A stretch of DNA of 64,000 nt. It comes from Pelagibius sp. CAU 1746. Lineage in GTDB: Bacteria; Pseudomonadota; Alphaproteobacteria; Kiloniellales; Kiloniellaceae. This document shows positions 7,956 to 16,341 of the stretch, in pieces. The notes under the pieces are model-generated. The model did no database searches, was not told the origin of the DNA, and saw only the letters and a program-made list of their open reading frames with translations. Location: assembly GCF_039839785.1 (NCBI RefSeq), contig NZ_JBDOQT010000001.1:3162001-3226000 (forward strand), given 5' to 3'. Position numbers and translations under genes: made by a program. Every line of letters begins with the position of its first letter. The first letter of the stretch is position 1.

Positions 7956-9236
7956 TCACTGCCCGCCGGTGCGCCGCAGTAAATCGATCACTTCCTTGGT
8001 CGGATAGCCGTCGGCCGGCAGCCCCTGGGCCGCCTGGAAGGCACGCAACGCCTCGCGCGTCTTCGGCCCCACCAGCCCGTCGGGTTTGCCGGCCTCATAG
8101 CCTCTGGCGTTCAACAGAGCCTGCATCTCTTCGATCGATTTCAGGCTTATCGGCTCCTCATCCGGCAGCGAGGCCGCGCTGAGCGCCGGCGCCCCGGCGA
8201 TACGGTCGGCCAGATGCCCCACCGAAAGGGCATAGAGGATCGATCGGTTCCACACCAGGATGGTGCGGAAATTCTCATACACGAGAAAAGCCGGGCCGCG
8301 CTGACCCGCGGGCAGGACCAGGGAGGCCTCGACCCCCTCGACCCGGGGCAACGGCCCGCCGTCCTCGCGGCGCAGCCCCAGCGCCGCCCATTCACCAAGC
8401 GCCTTGCGCTCGCCGAGGCTGGCCAGGCCGTAGTCGAAACCCTCCGGCAGCGCGACCTGCCGTCCCCAGGTGCGATCGCCCTTCCAGCCTTCCTGCGACA
8501 GGTAGTTCGCCGCCGAGGCGAAGATGTCGGGCAAGCTGTGCCAGATGTCGCGGTGGCCGTCGCCGTCGTAGTCGACCGCGAAGTTCACGAAGGTCGAGGG
8601 AATGAACTGCAACTGCCCCATGGCGCCGGCCCAGGAGCCGGTCATCTCGGACACGCTGATGTGCCCCTCGTCGAGGATCTGCAGGGCGTCGAGCAACTGG
8701 GCGCGGAAGAAGTCGTGCCGCCGCCCCTCATGCGCCAGGGTCGCCAGGGCCGCGACCACGGAATAGCCGCCGGTGTGCTGGCCGAAATTGCTCTCCAGGC
8801 CCCAGAAGGAGACCAGGAATCGCGGCTGGACACCGTATTTGGCCGCTACCTCTTCCAGCAGCGCCCGGTTCTGCTCCAGCAGCTCGCGCGCCTTCGCGAC
8901 CCTCCCCTCGGTCACCGCGCCGCGCATATAGCGCGTAAAGGTCAGAGTGAACTCACGCTGGCTGCGGTCGCGCTGGATCGCCTCCGGCAGCGGCTCCACC
9001 CCGGCCAGGGCCGCCTCCACCGTCTCCGCGCGGATCCCGCGACGGACCGCCTCCTGCTTCAGGCCGGCAAGCCAGGTATCGAAGTCCTCTGCCTCGCTCT
9101 GCGCGAGTTGGGTCCCGCCCGCAGCCGGCGGCGGGTTTTCGGCGGCATCGCCCTGGGCGCAAGCGGCAAGCGGTGCCATCGAAGCGATTGCCAATGCAAA
9201 GGTTCCCGCGCGCAGGATCCGGTTCCAAAAACTCAC
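7956..9236 (-). CDS. mltB: Lytic murein transglycosylase, MltB family, with peptidoglycan-binding domain
   Basis: I place the start at GTG 9236, preceded by a GGGAGA ribosome site; a longer in-frame extension to 9428 lacks such support. The 426-residue product opens with a lipoprotein-type signal (FALAIASMAPLAAC). The MltB/SLT_2 domain holds the catalytic Glu in FWGLESNFGQHTGGY, the GAMGQLQFIPSTF motif and the DYDGDGHRDIW loop. A C-terminal PGBD-like repeat (LLNARGYEAGKPDG, TREALRAFQAAQG) binds peptidoglycan. It cleaves the MurNAc-GlcNAc bond to give anhydro-muropeptides in the periplasm. Confidence 0.92.
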   Translation of the reverse strand: MSFWNRILRAGTFALAIASMAPLAACAQGDAAENPPPAAGGTQLAQSEAEDFDTWLAGLKQEAVRRGIRAETVEAALAGVEPLPEAIQRDRSQREFTLTFTRYMRGAVTEGRVAKARELLEQNRALLEEVAAKYGVQPRFLVSFWGLESNFGQHTGGYSVVAALATLAHEGRRHDFFRAQLLDALQILDEGHISVSEMTGSWAGAMGQLQFIPSTFVNFAVDYDGDGHRDIWHSLPDIFASAANYLSQEGWKGDRTWGRQVALPEGFDYGLASLGERKALGEWAALGLRREDGGPLPRVEGVEASLVLPAGQRGPAFLVYENFRTILVWNRSILYALSVGHLADRIAGAPALSAASLPDEEPISLKSIEEMQALLNARGYEAGKPDGLVGPKTREALRAFQAAQGLPADGYPTKEVIDLLRRTGGQ

Positions 9237-9486
9237 TTGGTGATCTCCCACGCTGCGAAAAGACTCCCGGCGCCGGGTGCCGCCGGGCAGGCAGGCACCG
9301 CCGAGCACTTGTGCCATAAGCCCATTAACCTTGGCAATCCGCAGTAAAGCTTCCGTAAAGGCAGAATCTCCCGAGGCCCGCTTCACCGCGCCGGCCATGC
9401 CGCATTGCCCGTTCCGCAGTCGCAGCAACGGTTCGGAGCCGGAGCGGCCCGCAGGAGCTCGTGTGAACGAAGCCGCGTCGCCGGCC

Positions 9487-9741
9487 TCAGTTCTCGGTGA
9501 CCTCGATGGTCACGGTATCACCGGCGAGGACGAAGACCACCGTGCCGTCGGAGGCCTTGTAGGACCACTTCTCGATCGGCCCGAGCTTGGAAACGTCGCT
9601 GGGCTCGCCGAGCGCCTCTTCCAGTTCGGCGCGGGTGCTCACCCCTTTTGCCTTCTTCAGGAGATCCGCCTTGCTGGGCGCAAAGCAGGCCGCCAGCAGC
9701 AACAGGGCACATAAGGCGAAGGTGGTGCGGAGAAGTCGCAT
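9487..9741 (-). CDS. Small SmpA/BamE-like lipoprotein
   Basis: 84 residues: a short signal with lipobox LAAC (Cys19), then a compact domain with TRAELEEALGEPSDV, a central KWSYKASDG strand and a hydrophobic FVLAGDTVTIEV strand. The alpha-alpha-beta-beta-beta pattern with an ALGEP turn resembles the SmpA/OmlA/BamE fold. It may be an envelope lipoprotein, but BamE identity is not claimed: it is shorter and lacks an obvious conserved BamE core. It lies upstream of mltB on the same strand, 250 bp away. Confidence 0.6.
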   Translation of the reverse strand: MRLLRTTFALCALLLLAACFAPSKADLLKKAKGVSTRAELEEALGEPSDVSKLGPIEKWSYKASDGTVVFVLAGDTVTIEVTEN

Positions 9742-9837
9742 GAATCACAGTCCTGTTGGCCAAAGGAAATTCTATCTAGCCGCCACTCCCCGAAACGGCA
9801 AGCCGGGGATCGGTCGCCGCCGCACGCAAGCGGAAAG

Positions 9838-9868
9838 AAAAAGCCCCGCCGGGGAAGGCGGGGCTTTC
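9838..9868 (-). terminator. Rho-independent terminator
   Basis: An 11-bp stem (AAAGCCCCGCC at 9840-9850 with GGCGGGGCTTT at 9857-9867) and a 6-base loop. On the minus strand the hairpin runs into a T-rich tail (TTTTTCTTT). It lies about 110 bp downstream of the secreted hypothetical gene ending at 9978 and probably terminates it. Confidence 0.8.
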
Positions 9869-9977
9869 GAGAGGTCGATGCAATCAATTTCAGGAGACGG
9901 TCGATGAACCGTGATTTGAGTATCGCGCCCGCATGGTAAACAAAAGGTTAACGAAAGTTCGAATTTCGGTAAAACCT

Positions 9978-10418
9978 TCACTTCGTCCGATGATAGACCC
10001 GGCAGTCCGTCGTTCCCTGCCCCCGGAACAGGTAAACCACTTGATTTTCTGCCATTTTTACGCGGTCCAACAGGCTGCCGTGACCGCCGACGGCGGCGCC
10101 GTAAGTGCGCCCGTCGACGATTCCGACCAAAAACTGGTCGCGTTTCTGGCGAAAAAGACGACGGTTGCACGCGCGGCTGAGATCCGTGTTAAGGACCCAG
10201 CGTTCCAGCAGCGCGCCCTCGTCGCGCACGATCACGCGGGATCCGGCGCGCACCTGCTTGGTGCGGCCCAGAATCGACGTGGACCCGCCGTTCACGGCTT
10301 CGCCGGAGCTGCGATAATGGCTGGGATGGGTCGACATCAGCTCGGCCGCCCCGGCGGCGGGGGCGGCTGCGAAGCCCGAAAGGGCCAGCAAAGCGAAGAA
10401 AAAGAACCACTTACCCAT
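9978..10418 (-). CDS. Secreted protein of unknown function
   Basis: 146 residues with a clear Sec signal peptide (FFFFALLALSGFAAAPAAGA). The mature part is about 120 residues, mixed beta, with two cysteines (in SRACNRR and TTDCRVY) that could form a disulfide. The motifs GRTKQVRAGSRVIVRD and DQFLVGIVDGRTYG are visible, but I do not recognise the family. It is monocistronic, divergent from the polyketide synthase gene, and followed by a strong terminator. A periplasmic or exported location is likely; no function can be assigned. Confidence 0.65.
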   Translation of the reverse strand: MGKWFFFFALLALSGFAAAPAAGAAELMSTHPSHYRSSGEAVNGGSTSILGRTKQVRAGSRVIVRDEGALLERWVLNTDLSRACNRRLFRQKRDQFLVGIVDGRTYGAAVGGHGSLLDRVKMAENQVVYLFRGQGTTDCRVYHRTK

Positions 10419-10629
10419 GGCTACCTACCAGGCCGCGGCAACAGAAGGCTCATCCTGAGCCGACATGAGACTAACGCCATTCCACTAGCCTCACGTTAAG
10501 AGCCATGCTTAAGGGGCGTTAACCCGCAGCTTCCCCCTAAGTGAAACCCGGGGCCTGAAAACCACGTAGAAGATTGATGAGGCGAGAACCGCGGGATCGC
10601 CGTAATCAGCACAGGGAGACGCAGGCAAG

Positions 10630-11745
10630 ATGCTGGACCTCGAAGCCCCGCCGCAGAACCGCCCGGATCAAAGGAAATCCCTCCCTCCCCAGGTGGCGGT
10701 CACCGCCGTCGCCAGCGCCGTACCGCCCTTTGTGCTGCGCCAGGAGGACGTGGTGCGCCGGGTGCGCGGCCTCTTCGGCGGCCGGCGGCTCGACATCGAA
10801 CGACTGCTGCCGGCTTTCGGAAACGCCGGCATCGAGACCCGCCATTCCTGCGTGCCGATCGAGTGGTACCTGACGCCGAGCGACTGGAAGACGCGCAACG
10901 ACCTCTTCATCGACAACGCCGTCACGCTGCTGGCCGAGGCCGCCGAGAGCTGCCTGGCCCAGGCAGACGTGCCGCTGGAGGCGGTCGACGGCCTCGTCGT
11001 CGTCTCCACCACCGGCGTCGCCACTCCCAGCCTGGACGCCCGGCTGATGGAAAAACTGGCCTTCCGGCGCGACGTCATGCGCCTGCCGATCTTCGGCCTC
11101 GGCTGCGCCGGCGGCGTGCTCGGCCTGGCCCGCGCCAAGGCGCTGGCCCAGACGCGCCCGGGCGGCAAGGTGCTGTGCCTGGTGGTGGAACTCTGCGGCC
11201 TCACCTTCCGCGCCAACGATCCCTCCAAGAGCAACGTCATCGCCACCGCCCTCTTCGGAGACGGCGCCGCGGCGGTGCTGCTGGAAGCCGCCAAGCCCGG
11301 CAGCGACGGAGCGGCCACGGGATTGCGCCTGGGGGCCGGCGGCGAGCACACCTGGCCGAATTCCCTGGATGTCATGGGCTGGGAGATGGAGAACGACGGC
11401 CTGGGCGTGTTGTTCTCCCGCGACATCCCCGCCCTGATCCGCGAGCAGATGGGCCCTGCCGCCGAGACCTTCCTGGCGCGCCAAGGCCTCAGCCACGCCG
11501 ACATCGACGGCTACATCTGCCACCCCGGCGGTGCCAAGGTCATCGCCGCCCTGGAGGAGGTCTTCGACCTGCCCGAGGGCGGTCTCGCCGAGGCGCGCTC
11601 GGTGCTGCGCGACTACGGCAACATGTCGGCGGTGACCGTGCTCTTCGTGCTGGAGCGCATGCGCAGGGCCGGCCTCGAGGGCCGCTATCTGATGACCGCG
11701 CTGGGCCCCGGCTTCACCGCCGGCTTCCAGATCCTTGAGGCCTGA
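10630..11745 (+). CDS. Type III polyketide synthase
   Basis: 371 residues, standard chalcone/stilbene-synthase length. The Cys-His-Asn triad is intact: C159 in GLGCAGG, H298 in CHPGGAKV and N331 in YGNMSAVT. A LFGDGAAAVLL strand and the final GPGFTAGFQ loop (the GFGPG-loop equivalent) are present. These homodimeric cytoplasmic enzymes condense acyl-CoA starters with malonyl-CoA to form alkylpyrones or alkylresorcinols. The next gene, an isoprenylcysteine-methyltransferase-like protein starting 5 bp later, matches the known bpsA-bpsB/srs arrangement in which the pyrone or resorcinol is O-methylated. Product identity is inferred. Confidence 0.93.
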   Translation: MLDLEAPPQNRPDQRKSLPPQVAVTAVASAVPPFVLRQEDVVRRVRGLFGGRRLDIERLLPAFGNAGIETRHSCVPIEWYLTPSDWKTRNDLFIDNAVTLLAEAAESCLAQADVPLEAVDGLVVVSTTGVATPSLDARLMEKLAFRRDVMRLPIFGLGCAGGVLGLARAKALAQTRPGGKVLCLVVELCGLTFRANDPSKSNVIATALFGDGAAAVLLEAAKPGSDGAATGLRLGAGGEHTWPNSLDVMGWEMENDGLGVLFSRDIPALIREQMGPAAETFLARQGLSHADIDGYICHPGGAKVIAALEEVFDLPEGGLAEARSVLRDYGNMSAVTVLFVLERMRRAGLEGRYLMTALGPGFTAGFQILEA

Positions 11746-11750
11746 GATCG

Positions 11751-12254
11751 GTGAGCGTGTTGTGGGCCGTGCTGATCCTGGTGGCCGCACAGCGTTTGGC
11801 GGAGCTGGTCTACGCAAGCCGCAACACCCGCCGCCTGAAAGCCGAGGGAGCCATCGAAAGCGGCGCCGGACATTATCCGCTTCTGGTGGCGGTGCACGTC
11901 CTGTGGTTCGCCGCCCTCGCCGCCTTCATACCGGCCGACCGGCTGCCGGACTGGGCGCTGCTGGGCGCCTTCCTGGGGTTGCAGGGACTCAGGCTCTGGG
12001 TGCTGGCGAGCCTCGGGCGTTACTGGACCACGCGGGTCATCACCCTGCCCGGCGCCCCCCTGGTGCGGCGCGGACCCTATCGGTTCCTGCGACATCCCAA
12101 CTATCTGGTGGTGGCCGGCGAGATCGCCGTGCTGCCGCTGGCCTTCGGCGCCTGGGAGATCGCGGTGATCTTCTCCCTCGCCAACGCCGCCGTCCTCGCC
12201 TGGCGCATCCGCTGCGAGGAGCGGGCTCTCAGCGGCCGCCCTTTGCCCCAATGA
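11751..12254 (+). CDS. Isoprenylcysteine carboxyl methyltransferase family protein (YpbQ/BpsB-like)
   Basis: 167 residues, GTG start, about four to five membrane helices. The conserved ICMT-family SAM/substrate region is visible: LGRYWTTRVI, RRGPYRFLRHPNYL (the RHPxY signature) and the terminal RIRCEERAL helix. Bacteria rarely have prenylated CaaX proteins. Next to a type III polyketide synthase this family methylates alkylpyrone or alkylresorcinol hydroxyls at the membrane, as reported for BpsB. The coding region overlaps the end of the convergent ABC permease gene by 26 bp. Confidence 0.87.
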   Translation: MSVLWAVLILVAAQRLAELVYASRNTRRLKAEGAIESGAGHYPLLVAVHVLWFAALAAFIPADRLPDWALLGAFLGLQGLRLWVLASLGRYWTTRVITLPGAPLVRRGPYRFLRHPNYLVVAGEIAVLPLAFGAWEIAVIFSLANAAVLAWRIRCEERALSGRPLPQ

Positions 12255-13239
12255 CGCAGGCCCCAATGACGCGGGCATAGGCCTCGCCCAGCAGGCCGCG
12301 CGGCAGGAAGATCATGCAGAGCACGAAGAGCAGGCCGAGGCCGAGCAGCCAGGCCGGGCCCAGCAGGTCACCGAGCGCATTCTCCGCCAGGCGCACGACG
12401 ATGGCGCCAAGGAAGGCGGTGATGAGCGCGCGGCGCCCGCCGAGCGCCACCCAGATCAGCACCTCGGTCGACAGGCCGAAGCCGATGAGCGGCGGCGAAA
12501 CGAAGCCGAACTGACCGGCAAAGAGTGCGCCTGCGAAGCCGGCGACCGCCGCCGAGAGCGTGAAGACGGCGAGCTTCACCGAGCGGGTGTCGTGGCCCAG
12601 GAAGCCGGTGCGCGCCTCGTCGGCGCCCACCGCGCGCAGCACCACCCCGCGCCGCGAGCGCACCAAGGCCTCCAGCAGGACATAGACGGCGAGCGCCGCG
12701 ATCAGCGTGCCGTAGAACAGCGGCAGGGGATCGTAAAGTTCGTAGGTGAGGCCAAAGGCGCCGAGGTTCACCGGCGGCACGCTCATCAGGCCGTTCATGC
12801 CGCCGGCGTAGGACCAGCGGGTCATGATGCGCTCGGCCACTACCGCCACCGCCAGCATGACGATGGCAAGCTGCGCGCCCTGCAGCCCGCGCCCATAGAA
12901 CAGGAAGCGCCCGAGGATGTTGGCGACAATGGCCGGCACGAGGAGCGCCAGAGCGACGCCGAGGTAGCTGGAGGTCCAACCTTCCAGCCAGCCCGGCAGC
13001 ATGCCCAGGGTCGTCAGGCTCATGGCGTAGGCGCCGAGGCCGAAGAAGACGGCGTGGCCGAAGGACAGCAGGCCGCACTGCCCCCAGATGAGCGCCAGGC
13101 TCATGGCGAAGATGCCGTAGGTCAGGTACTGGGCGATCTGACCCACCTGCCAGGCGCCCATGAAAAGCGGCAGCGCCGCCAGGCCACCCCAGACGGCGAG
13201 GTCGACGGCGCTGCGCCGGTCTTTCAGCAGGGCCTTCAC
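12229..13239 (-). CDS. Branched-chain amino acid-type ABC transporter permease (LivM/UrtC-like)
   Basis: 336 residues with about 10 hydrophobic helices. It contains the LivM-type segments ALIWGQCGLLSFGHAVFFGLGAY and GAVGADEARTGFLG-like EAA-loop (RAVGADEARTGFLGHD). GTG start overlaps the LivH-type permease stop by 4 bp. It is the last gene of the six-gene minus-strand operon (binding protein, nicotinamidase-like hydrolase, LivG-, LivF-, LivH-, LivM-type). It forms half of the inner-membrane channel. The substrate is probably an amide or pyridine compound judging from the operon's hydrolase, not necessarily an amino acid. Confidence 0.9.
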   Translation of the reverse strand: MKALLKDRRSAVDLAVWGGLAALPLFMGAWQVGQIAQYLTYGIFAMSLALIWGQCGLLSFGHAVFFGLGAYAMSLTTLGMLPGWLEGWTSSYLGVALALLVPAIVANILGRFLFYGRGLQGAQLAIVMLAVAVVAERIMTRWSYAGGMNGLMSVPPVNLGAFGLTYELYDPLPLFYGTLIAALAVYVLLEALVRSRRGVVLRAVGADEARTGFLGHDTRSVKLAVFTLSAAVAGFAGALFAGQFGFVSPPLIGFGLSTEVLIWVALGGRRALITAFLGAIVVRLAENALGDLLGPAWLLGLGLLFVLCMIFLPRGLLGEAYARVIGACVIGAKGGR

Positions 13240-14093
13240 TTGCGAGCGCCCCCCAGGATACCGCTCGGGAAGATCCGGATGGCAATGACCGCCATGGTGA
13301 AGACCACCACCTGGGCCAGGACCGGCGACCAGAGGCTAGCGGTGACGCTGTCGGTCGCGCCGATCAGGCCCGCGCCCAGCACCGGGCCGCCCAGGTGCCC
13401 GGCCCCGCCGACCAGGATCGAGAGGAAGGCGGGAATGAGGAAGCCGAGGCCCATCTGCGGGTCGACGCTCATGATCGGCGCCATGACGGCGCCGGCGAGG
13501 CCGGCGAGCGCCGCGCCGTAGGCGAAGGTCGCTCGGTCGAAGGCGCGGGTCGAAAGGCCGAGGCAGGCTGCGGTGTCGCGGTTGGCGATCACCGCCCGCG
13601 CGGCCAGGCCGAAGCGGGTGCGGAAGAAGAGGTAGAAGGTCCCGCCGACGACAAGCAGCGCCACGCCCATGATGAAGAGGCGGTAGGCCGGATAGGCTGT
13701 GCCCAACAGGTCGAGCTGCGCCGCGAAAGGCGCCGCCGTCGACTGCGCGCCGGGACCGAACAGCAGTATGACTCCCTGCTTGATCATAATGGAGAGGCCC
13801 CAGGTGGCGAGGATGGTGTCGAGGAAGCGGTGATAGATGTGGCGGATCACCAGTTCTTCCATCAGCAGCCCGACGCACCCGACCAACAGCGGCGCGGCGA
13901 TGAGGCCGACCCAGTAGGAGACGCCGGCCTGCTGCAGCATTACCAGGGTGTAGGCGCCGAGAAGAAAGAGCTCGCCGTGCGCCATGTTGATGACGCGCAT
14001 GAGGCCGAAAACGATGACGAGGCCCATGGCCACCAGCACGATGACCAGCACGTAGTTGGCGGCATCGAGCAGCAGGAGAAGCGCCTGGTCCAT
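13236..14093 (-). CDS. Branched-chain amino acid-type ABC transporter permease (LivH/UrtB-like)
   Basis: 285 residues from ATG 14093, chosen because AGGGGA lies just upstream; upstream in-frame sequence overlaps the ATPase gene. The N-terminal LVIVFGLMRVINMAHGELFLLGAY is the LivH hallmark. The EAA-like loop is RAVIANRDTAACLGLSTR. Inner-membrane permease pairing with the LivM-type protein. It follows the LivF-type ATPase by 13 bp. Confidence 0.9.
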   Translation of the reverse strand: MDQALLLLLDAANYVLVIVLVAMGLVIVFGLMRVINMAHGELFLLGAYTLVMLQQAGVSYWVGLIAAPLLVGCVGLLMEELVIRHIYHRFLDTILATWGLSIMIKQGVILLFGPGAQSTAAPFAAQLDLLGTAYPAYRLFIMGVALLVVGGTFYLFFRTRFGLAARAVIANRDTAACLGLSTRAFDRATFAYGAALAGLAGAVMAPIMSVDPQMGLGFLIPAFLSILVGGAGHLGGPVLGAGLIGATDSVTASLWSPVLAQVVVFTMAVIAIRIFPSGILGGARK

Positions 14094-14106
14094 CTTCCCC
14101 TGCCCT

Positions 14107-14808
14107 TCAGATCGCCAGGTGCTTGTGGAGGACGGCCGGGTCGCGGCGCAGGTCCTCGCTGGCGGCCTCGGCGACAATGGCGCCGTTCTCGATGAAGAGG
14201 CAGCGGCCGGCGACGCGCAGCGCCAAGTCGACGTTCTGCTCCACGGTGATGAGAGTCAGCCCCTGCTCCGCCGCCTCGCGCTTCAGCGCCGCGGCGACCT
14301 CCAAAACGATGGAGGGCTGCAGGCCCTCGGAGGGCTCGTCGAGCAGCAGCAGCTTCGGGTTCCCGGCCAGGGCGCGGCCGATGGCGAGCTGCTGCTGCTG
14401 GCCGCCGGAGAGCGTGCCGCCGCGCTGGTGGCGGCGTTCCATCAGGATGGGAAAGCGCGCGTAAATCGCTTCCGGTACCGCCGCGCCCAAACCGCCGCGC
14501 CCCATGGCGCCGAGCAGCAGGTTCTCTTCGACGCTCAGCTCGGCGAAGATCTCACGCCCCTGGGGCACGAAAGCCATGCCGGCGCGGGCCACCTGCTCCG
14601 GCCGCCGGCCATCCAGGCGCTGCCCGGCGAAGCGGATCTCCCCCTTGGACGCCGGCAAGAGGCCCATGAGGGTCTTCAGCAGGGTCGTCTTGCCCATGCC
14701 GTTGCGCCCCAGCAGGGCGACGCTCTCGCCCTCGGCCACGTCCAGGTCGACCCCCCGCAGCACCCGGCTGCCGCCATAGCCGCTCTCCAGCCCCCGCACT
14801 TTCAACAT
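14107..14808 (-). CDS. ABC transporter ATP-binding protein, LivF/UrtE type
   Basis: 233 residues. Walker A is LGRNGMGKTTLLKTL, the Q-loop is FVPQGREIFAELSVEENLL, the signature is GGTLSGGQQQQLAIGRAL, and Walker B is KLLLLDEPSEGLQP with a following H-loop-like LITVEQN. The GREIF and SEGLQP motifs are characteristic of LivF/UrtE ATPases. Peripheral inner-membrane ATPase that powers the transporter with the LivG-type partner, whose stop codon lies 3 bp upstream. Confidence 0.93.
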   Translation of the reverse strand: MLKVRGLESGYGGSRVLRGVDLDVAEGESVALLGRNGMGKTTLLKTLMGLLPASKGEIRFAGQRLDGRRPEQVARAGMAFVPQGREIFAELSVEENLLLGAMGRGGLGAAVPEAIYARFPILMERRHQRGGTLSGGQQQQLAIGRALAGNPKLLLLDEPSEGLQPSIVLEVAAALKREAAEQGLTLITVEQNVDLALRVAGRCLFIENGAIVAEAASEDLRRDPAVLHKHLAI

Positions 14809-14810
14809 GG

Positions 14811-15536
14811 TCAGGCGCTCTCCAGGTCCGGCGCGCCGAGATAGACCTCGCGCACCAGGGGATCGGCCTGCAGTTCCTCGTAGCTGCCGCGGCGCTCGAT
14901 GCGCCCGCGCACCATCAGCGCCACCGGACAGCCGAGATCGCGCACGAAGCCCATGTCATGCTCGATGACCAGGACGGCACAGCCGAAGCGGGCGTGCAGG
15001 TCGCGGATCAGGGCCACGGTGGCGGCGGTCTCCGCCGGGGTCATGCCGTTGGTCGGCTCGTCGAGCAGCAGCAGGCGCGGACGCCGCGCCAGCACCATTG
15101 CGATCTCCAGCCACTGCTTCTCGCCGTGCGCCAGGCTGCCGGCGGGCAGGCCGCGTTTGTCGGCAAGCCGTGCCAGGTCGAGCAGCTCGGCCAGGCGCGC
15201 TTCGCCCTCATCAGCGCTGCCAACGAGGGCGACCGTCAGGTTCTCCGCCACCGGCAAGTCCGGATAGATTCCCGGCACCTGGAACTTACGCAGGATGCCC
15301 AGGCGGGCGATCTCGTAAGGCTCTTTGCCGCGCAGATCTTCCCCGGCGAAACGCAGGCTGCCGCTGTCGGCCTTCAGCGCCCCGGTCACCAGATTGAACA
15401 ACGTGGTCTTGCCGCAGCCGTTGGGGCCGATGAGGCAGAGCATCTCCCCTTCCCCAAGGCTGAGCGACAGTCCTGCCGCGGCACGGACGCCGCCGAAATC
15501 CTTCTCGACCTCGGCGACTTCCAAGAGAGCGGTCAT
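14811..15536 (-). CDS. ABC transporter ATP-binding protein, LivG/UrtD type
   Basis: 241 residues from ATG 15536 (MTALLEVAEVEKDFGGV). Upstream in-frame sequence overlaps the hydrolase gene and is not homologous. Walker A is IGPNGCGKTTLFNLVTG, the Q-loop region contains LRKFQVPGIYPDLPVAENL, the signature is LAHGEKQWLEIAM, and Walker B is RLLLLDEPTNGMTPAET. The AHGEKQWLE variant signature is typical of UrtD (urea/amide-type) LivG proteins. This leans the operon toward an amide-like substrate and away from leucine. Confidence 0.93.
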   Translation of the reverse strand: MTALLEVAEVEKDFGGVRAAAGLSLSLGEGEMLCLIGPNGCGKTTLFNLVTGALKADSGSLRFAGEDLRGKEPYEIARLGILRKFQVPGIYPDLPVAENLTVALVGSADEGEARLAELLDLARLADKRGLPAGSLAHGEKQWLEIAMVLARRPRLLLLDEPTNGMTPAETAATVALIRDLHARFGCAVLVIEHDMGFVRDLGCPVALMVRGRIERRGSYEELQADPLVREVYLGAPDLESA

Positions 15537-15546
15537 CGAAAAATGA

Positions 15547-16290
15547 TCAGCCGGCCAGCACGACGTCGCCGACAATCTCCGCGCCGCGCGAGGCCATGAA
15601 ATAGAGCCCCATGTGGTGGGTGAGGTCCTGCGGATGCGCCGCCGTCTCCGGCAGGCCCAGGTTCGCCGCCACGTCCTTGGGCAGGTCGTAGGTGGCGCAG
15701 GCCCCGGCATAGACCGAGATGTCCTTCAGGCTGGGCATGAGGTCGTGGTTGCGCGCCGACAGCAGCGTGAGGACGAAGTCCATGACGCAGATGTCGGTAC
15801 AGATGCCGACCACCAGGAGACGTTGCAGCTTGTTGGTGTTGACCCAGTCGACCACGGCGTTGCTGCCGTCCTCCCGGATCGCGCCGACGAAGCCATTGAT
15901 GCAGTCCTTACGCACCAGGGTGGCCTTGGCGTCCTCTTCCAGCCACTTCAACTCGGGCACCAGTTCCTCTTCGCCGGTCCCAGCCTCGCAGTGCGGCGGA
16001 TAGGGCGGCTCCGGCTTGCCCGGCACGTGGGTGTCGAGAAAGGCCAGCACCGGCCAGCCCTGCCCCGTGAAGGCGCGGGCCAGACGATCGGTCTCGGAGA
16101 CCATCGCCGTGACCTGCGGGTTCTCCACCGGCGGCGCCAGATTGCCGGCGCCCACGGTGGCGAAGCCGTTGACTTCGTCGACGATCACTAGGCCTACAGC
16201 CTCTTCGCCCAGGCGCAAGCTCACCGGGGCCACCGGCAAGGCGGCGGCCACCTGGCGCGCCAGGAGAGGAATATCGGCGCTATCCGGCAT
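15547..16290 (-). CDS. Nicotinamidase-like cysteine hydrolase (plant NIC1 type)
   Basis: 247 residues, ATG with AAGGAGG upstream. Isochorismatase/nicotinamidase fold with the catalytic triad D38 (VIVDEVNGF), K128 (RKDCINGF) and C168 (GICTDICV), and metal ligands D86, H88 and H100. From memory, the segments VGAGNLAP, FLDTHVPGKPEPPYPPHC, KDCINGFVG, ATYDLPKDVA and HPQDLTHHMGLY closely match Arabidopsis nicotinamidase NIC1 rather than E. coli PncA. It would hydrolyse nicotinamide (or a related amide) to the acid plus ammonia. It sits between the binding protein and the ATPases of an ABC transporter, suggesting uptake and deamidation of one substrate. Confidence 0.85.
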   Translation of the reverse strand: MPDSADIPLLARQVAAALPVAPVSLRLGEEAVGLVIVDEVNGFATVGAGNLAPPVENPQVTAMVSETDRLARAFTGQGWPVLAFLDTHVPGKPEPPYPPHCEAGTGEEELVPELKWLEEDAKATLVRKDCINGFVGAIREDGSNAVVDWVNTNKLQRLLVVGICTDICVMDFVLTLLSARNHDLMPSLKDISVYAGACATYDLPKDVAANLGLPETAAHPQDLTHHMGLYFMASRGAEIVGDVVLAG

Positions 16291-16341
16291 CTCAGCCTCC
16301 TTCAGATGGCAGATCCAGAGGGCAGTTTAGCTGCAACCCGC

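Noticed and set aside
9237-9428. Extended N terminus of the mltB product
   Set aside because: The GTG at 9236 has a good ribosome site and opens directly into a lipoprotein signal; the extension is unlike a leader.
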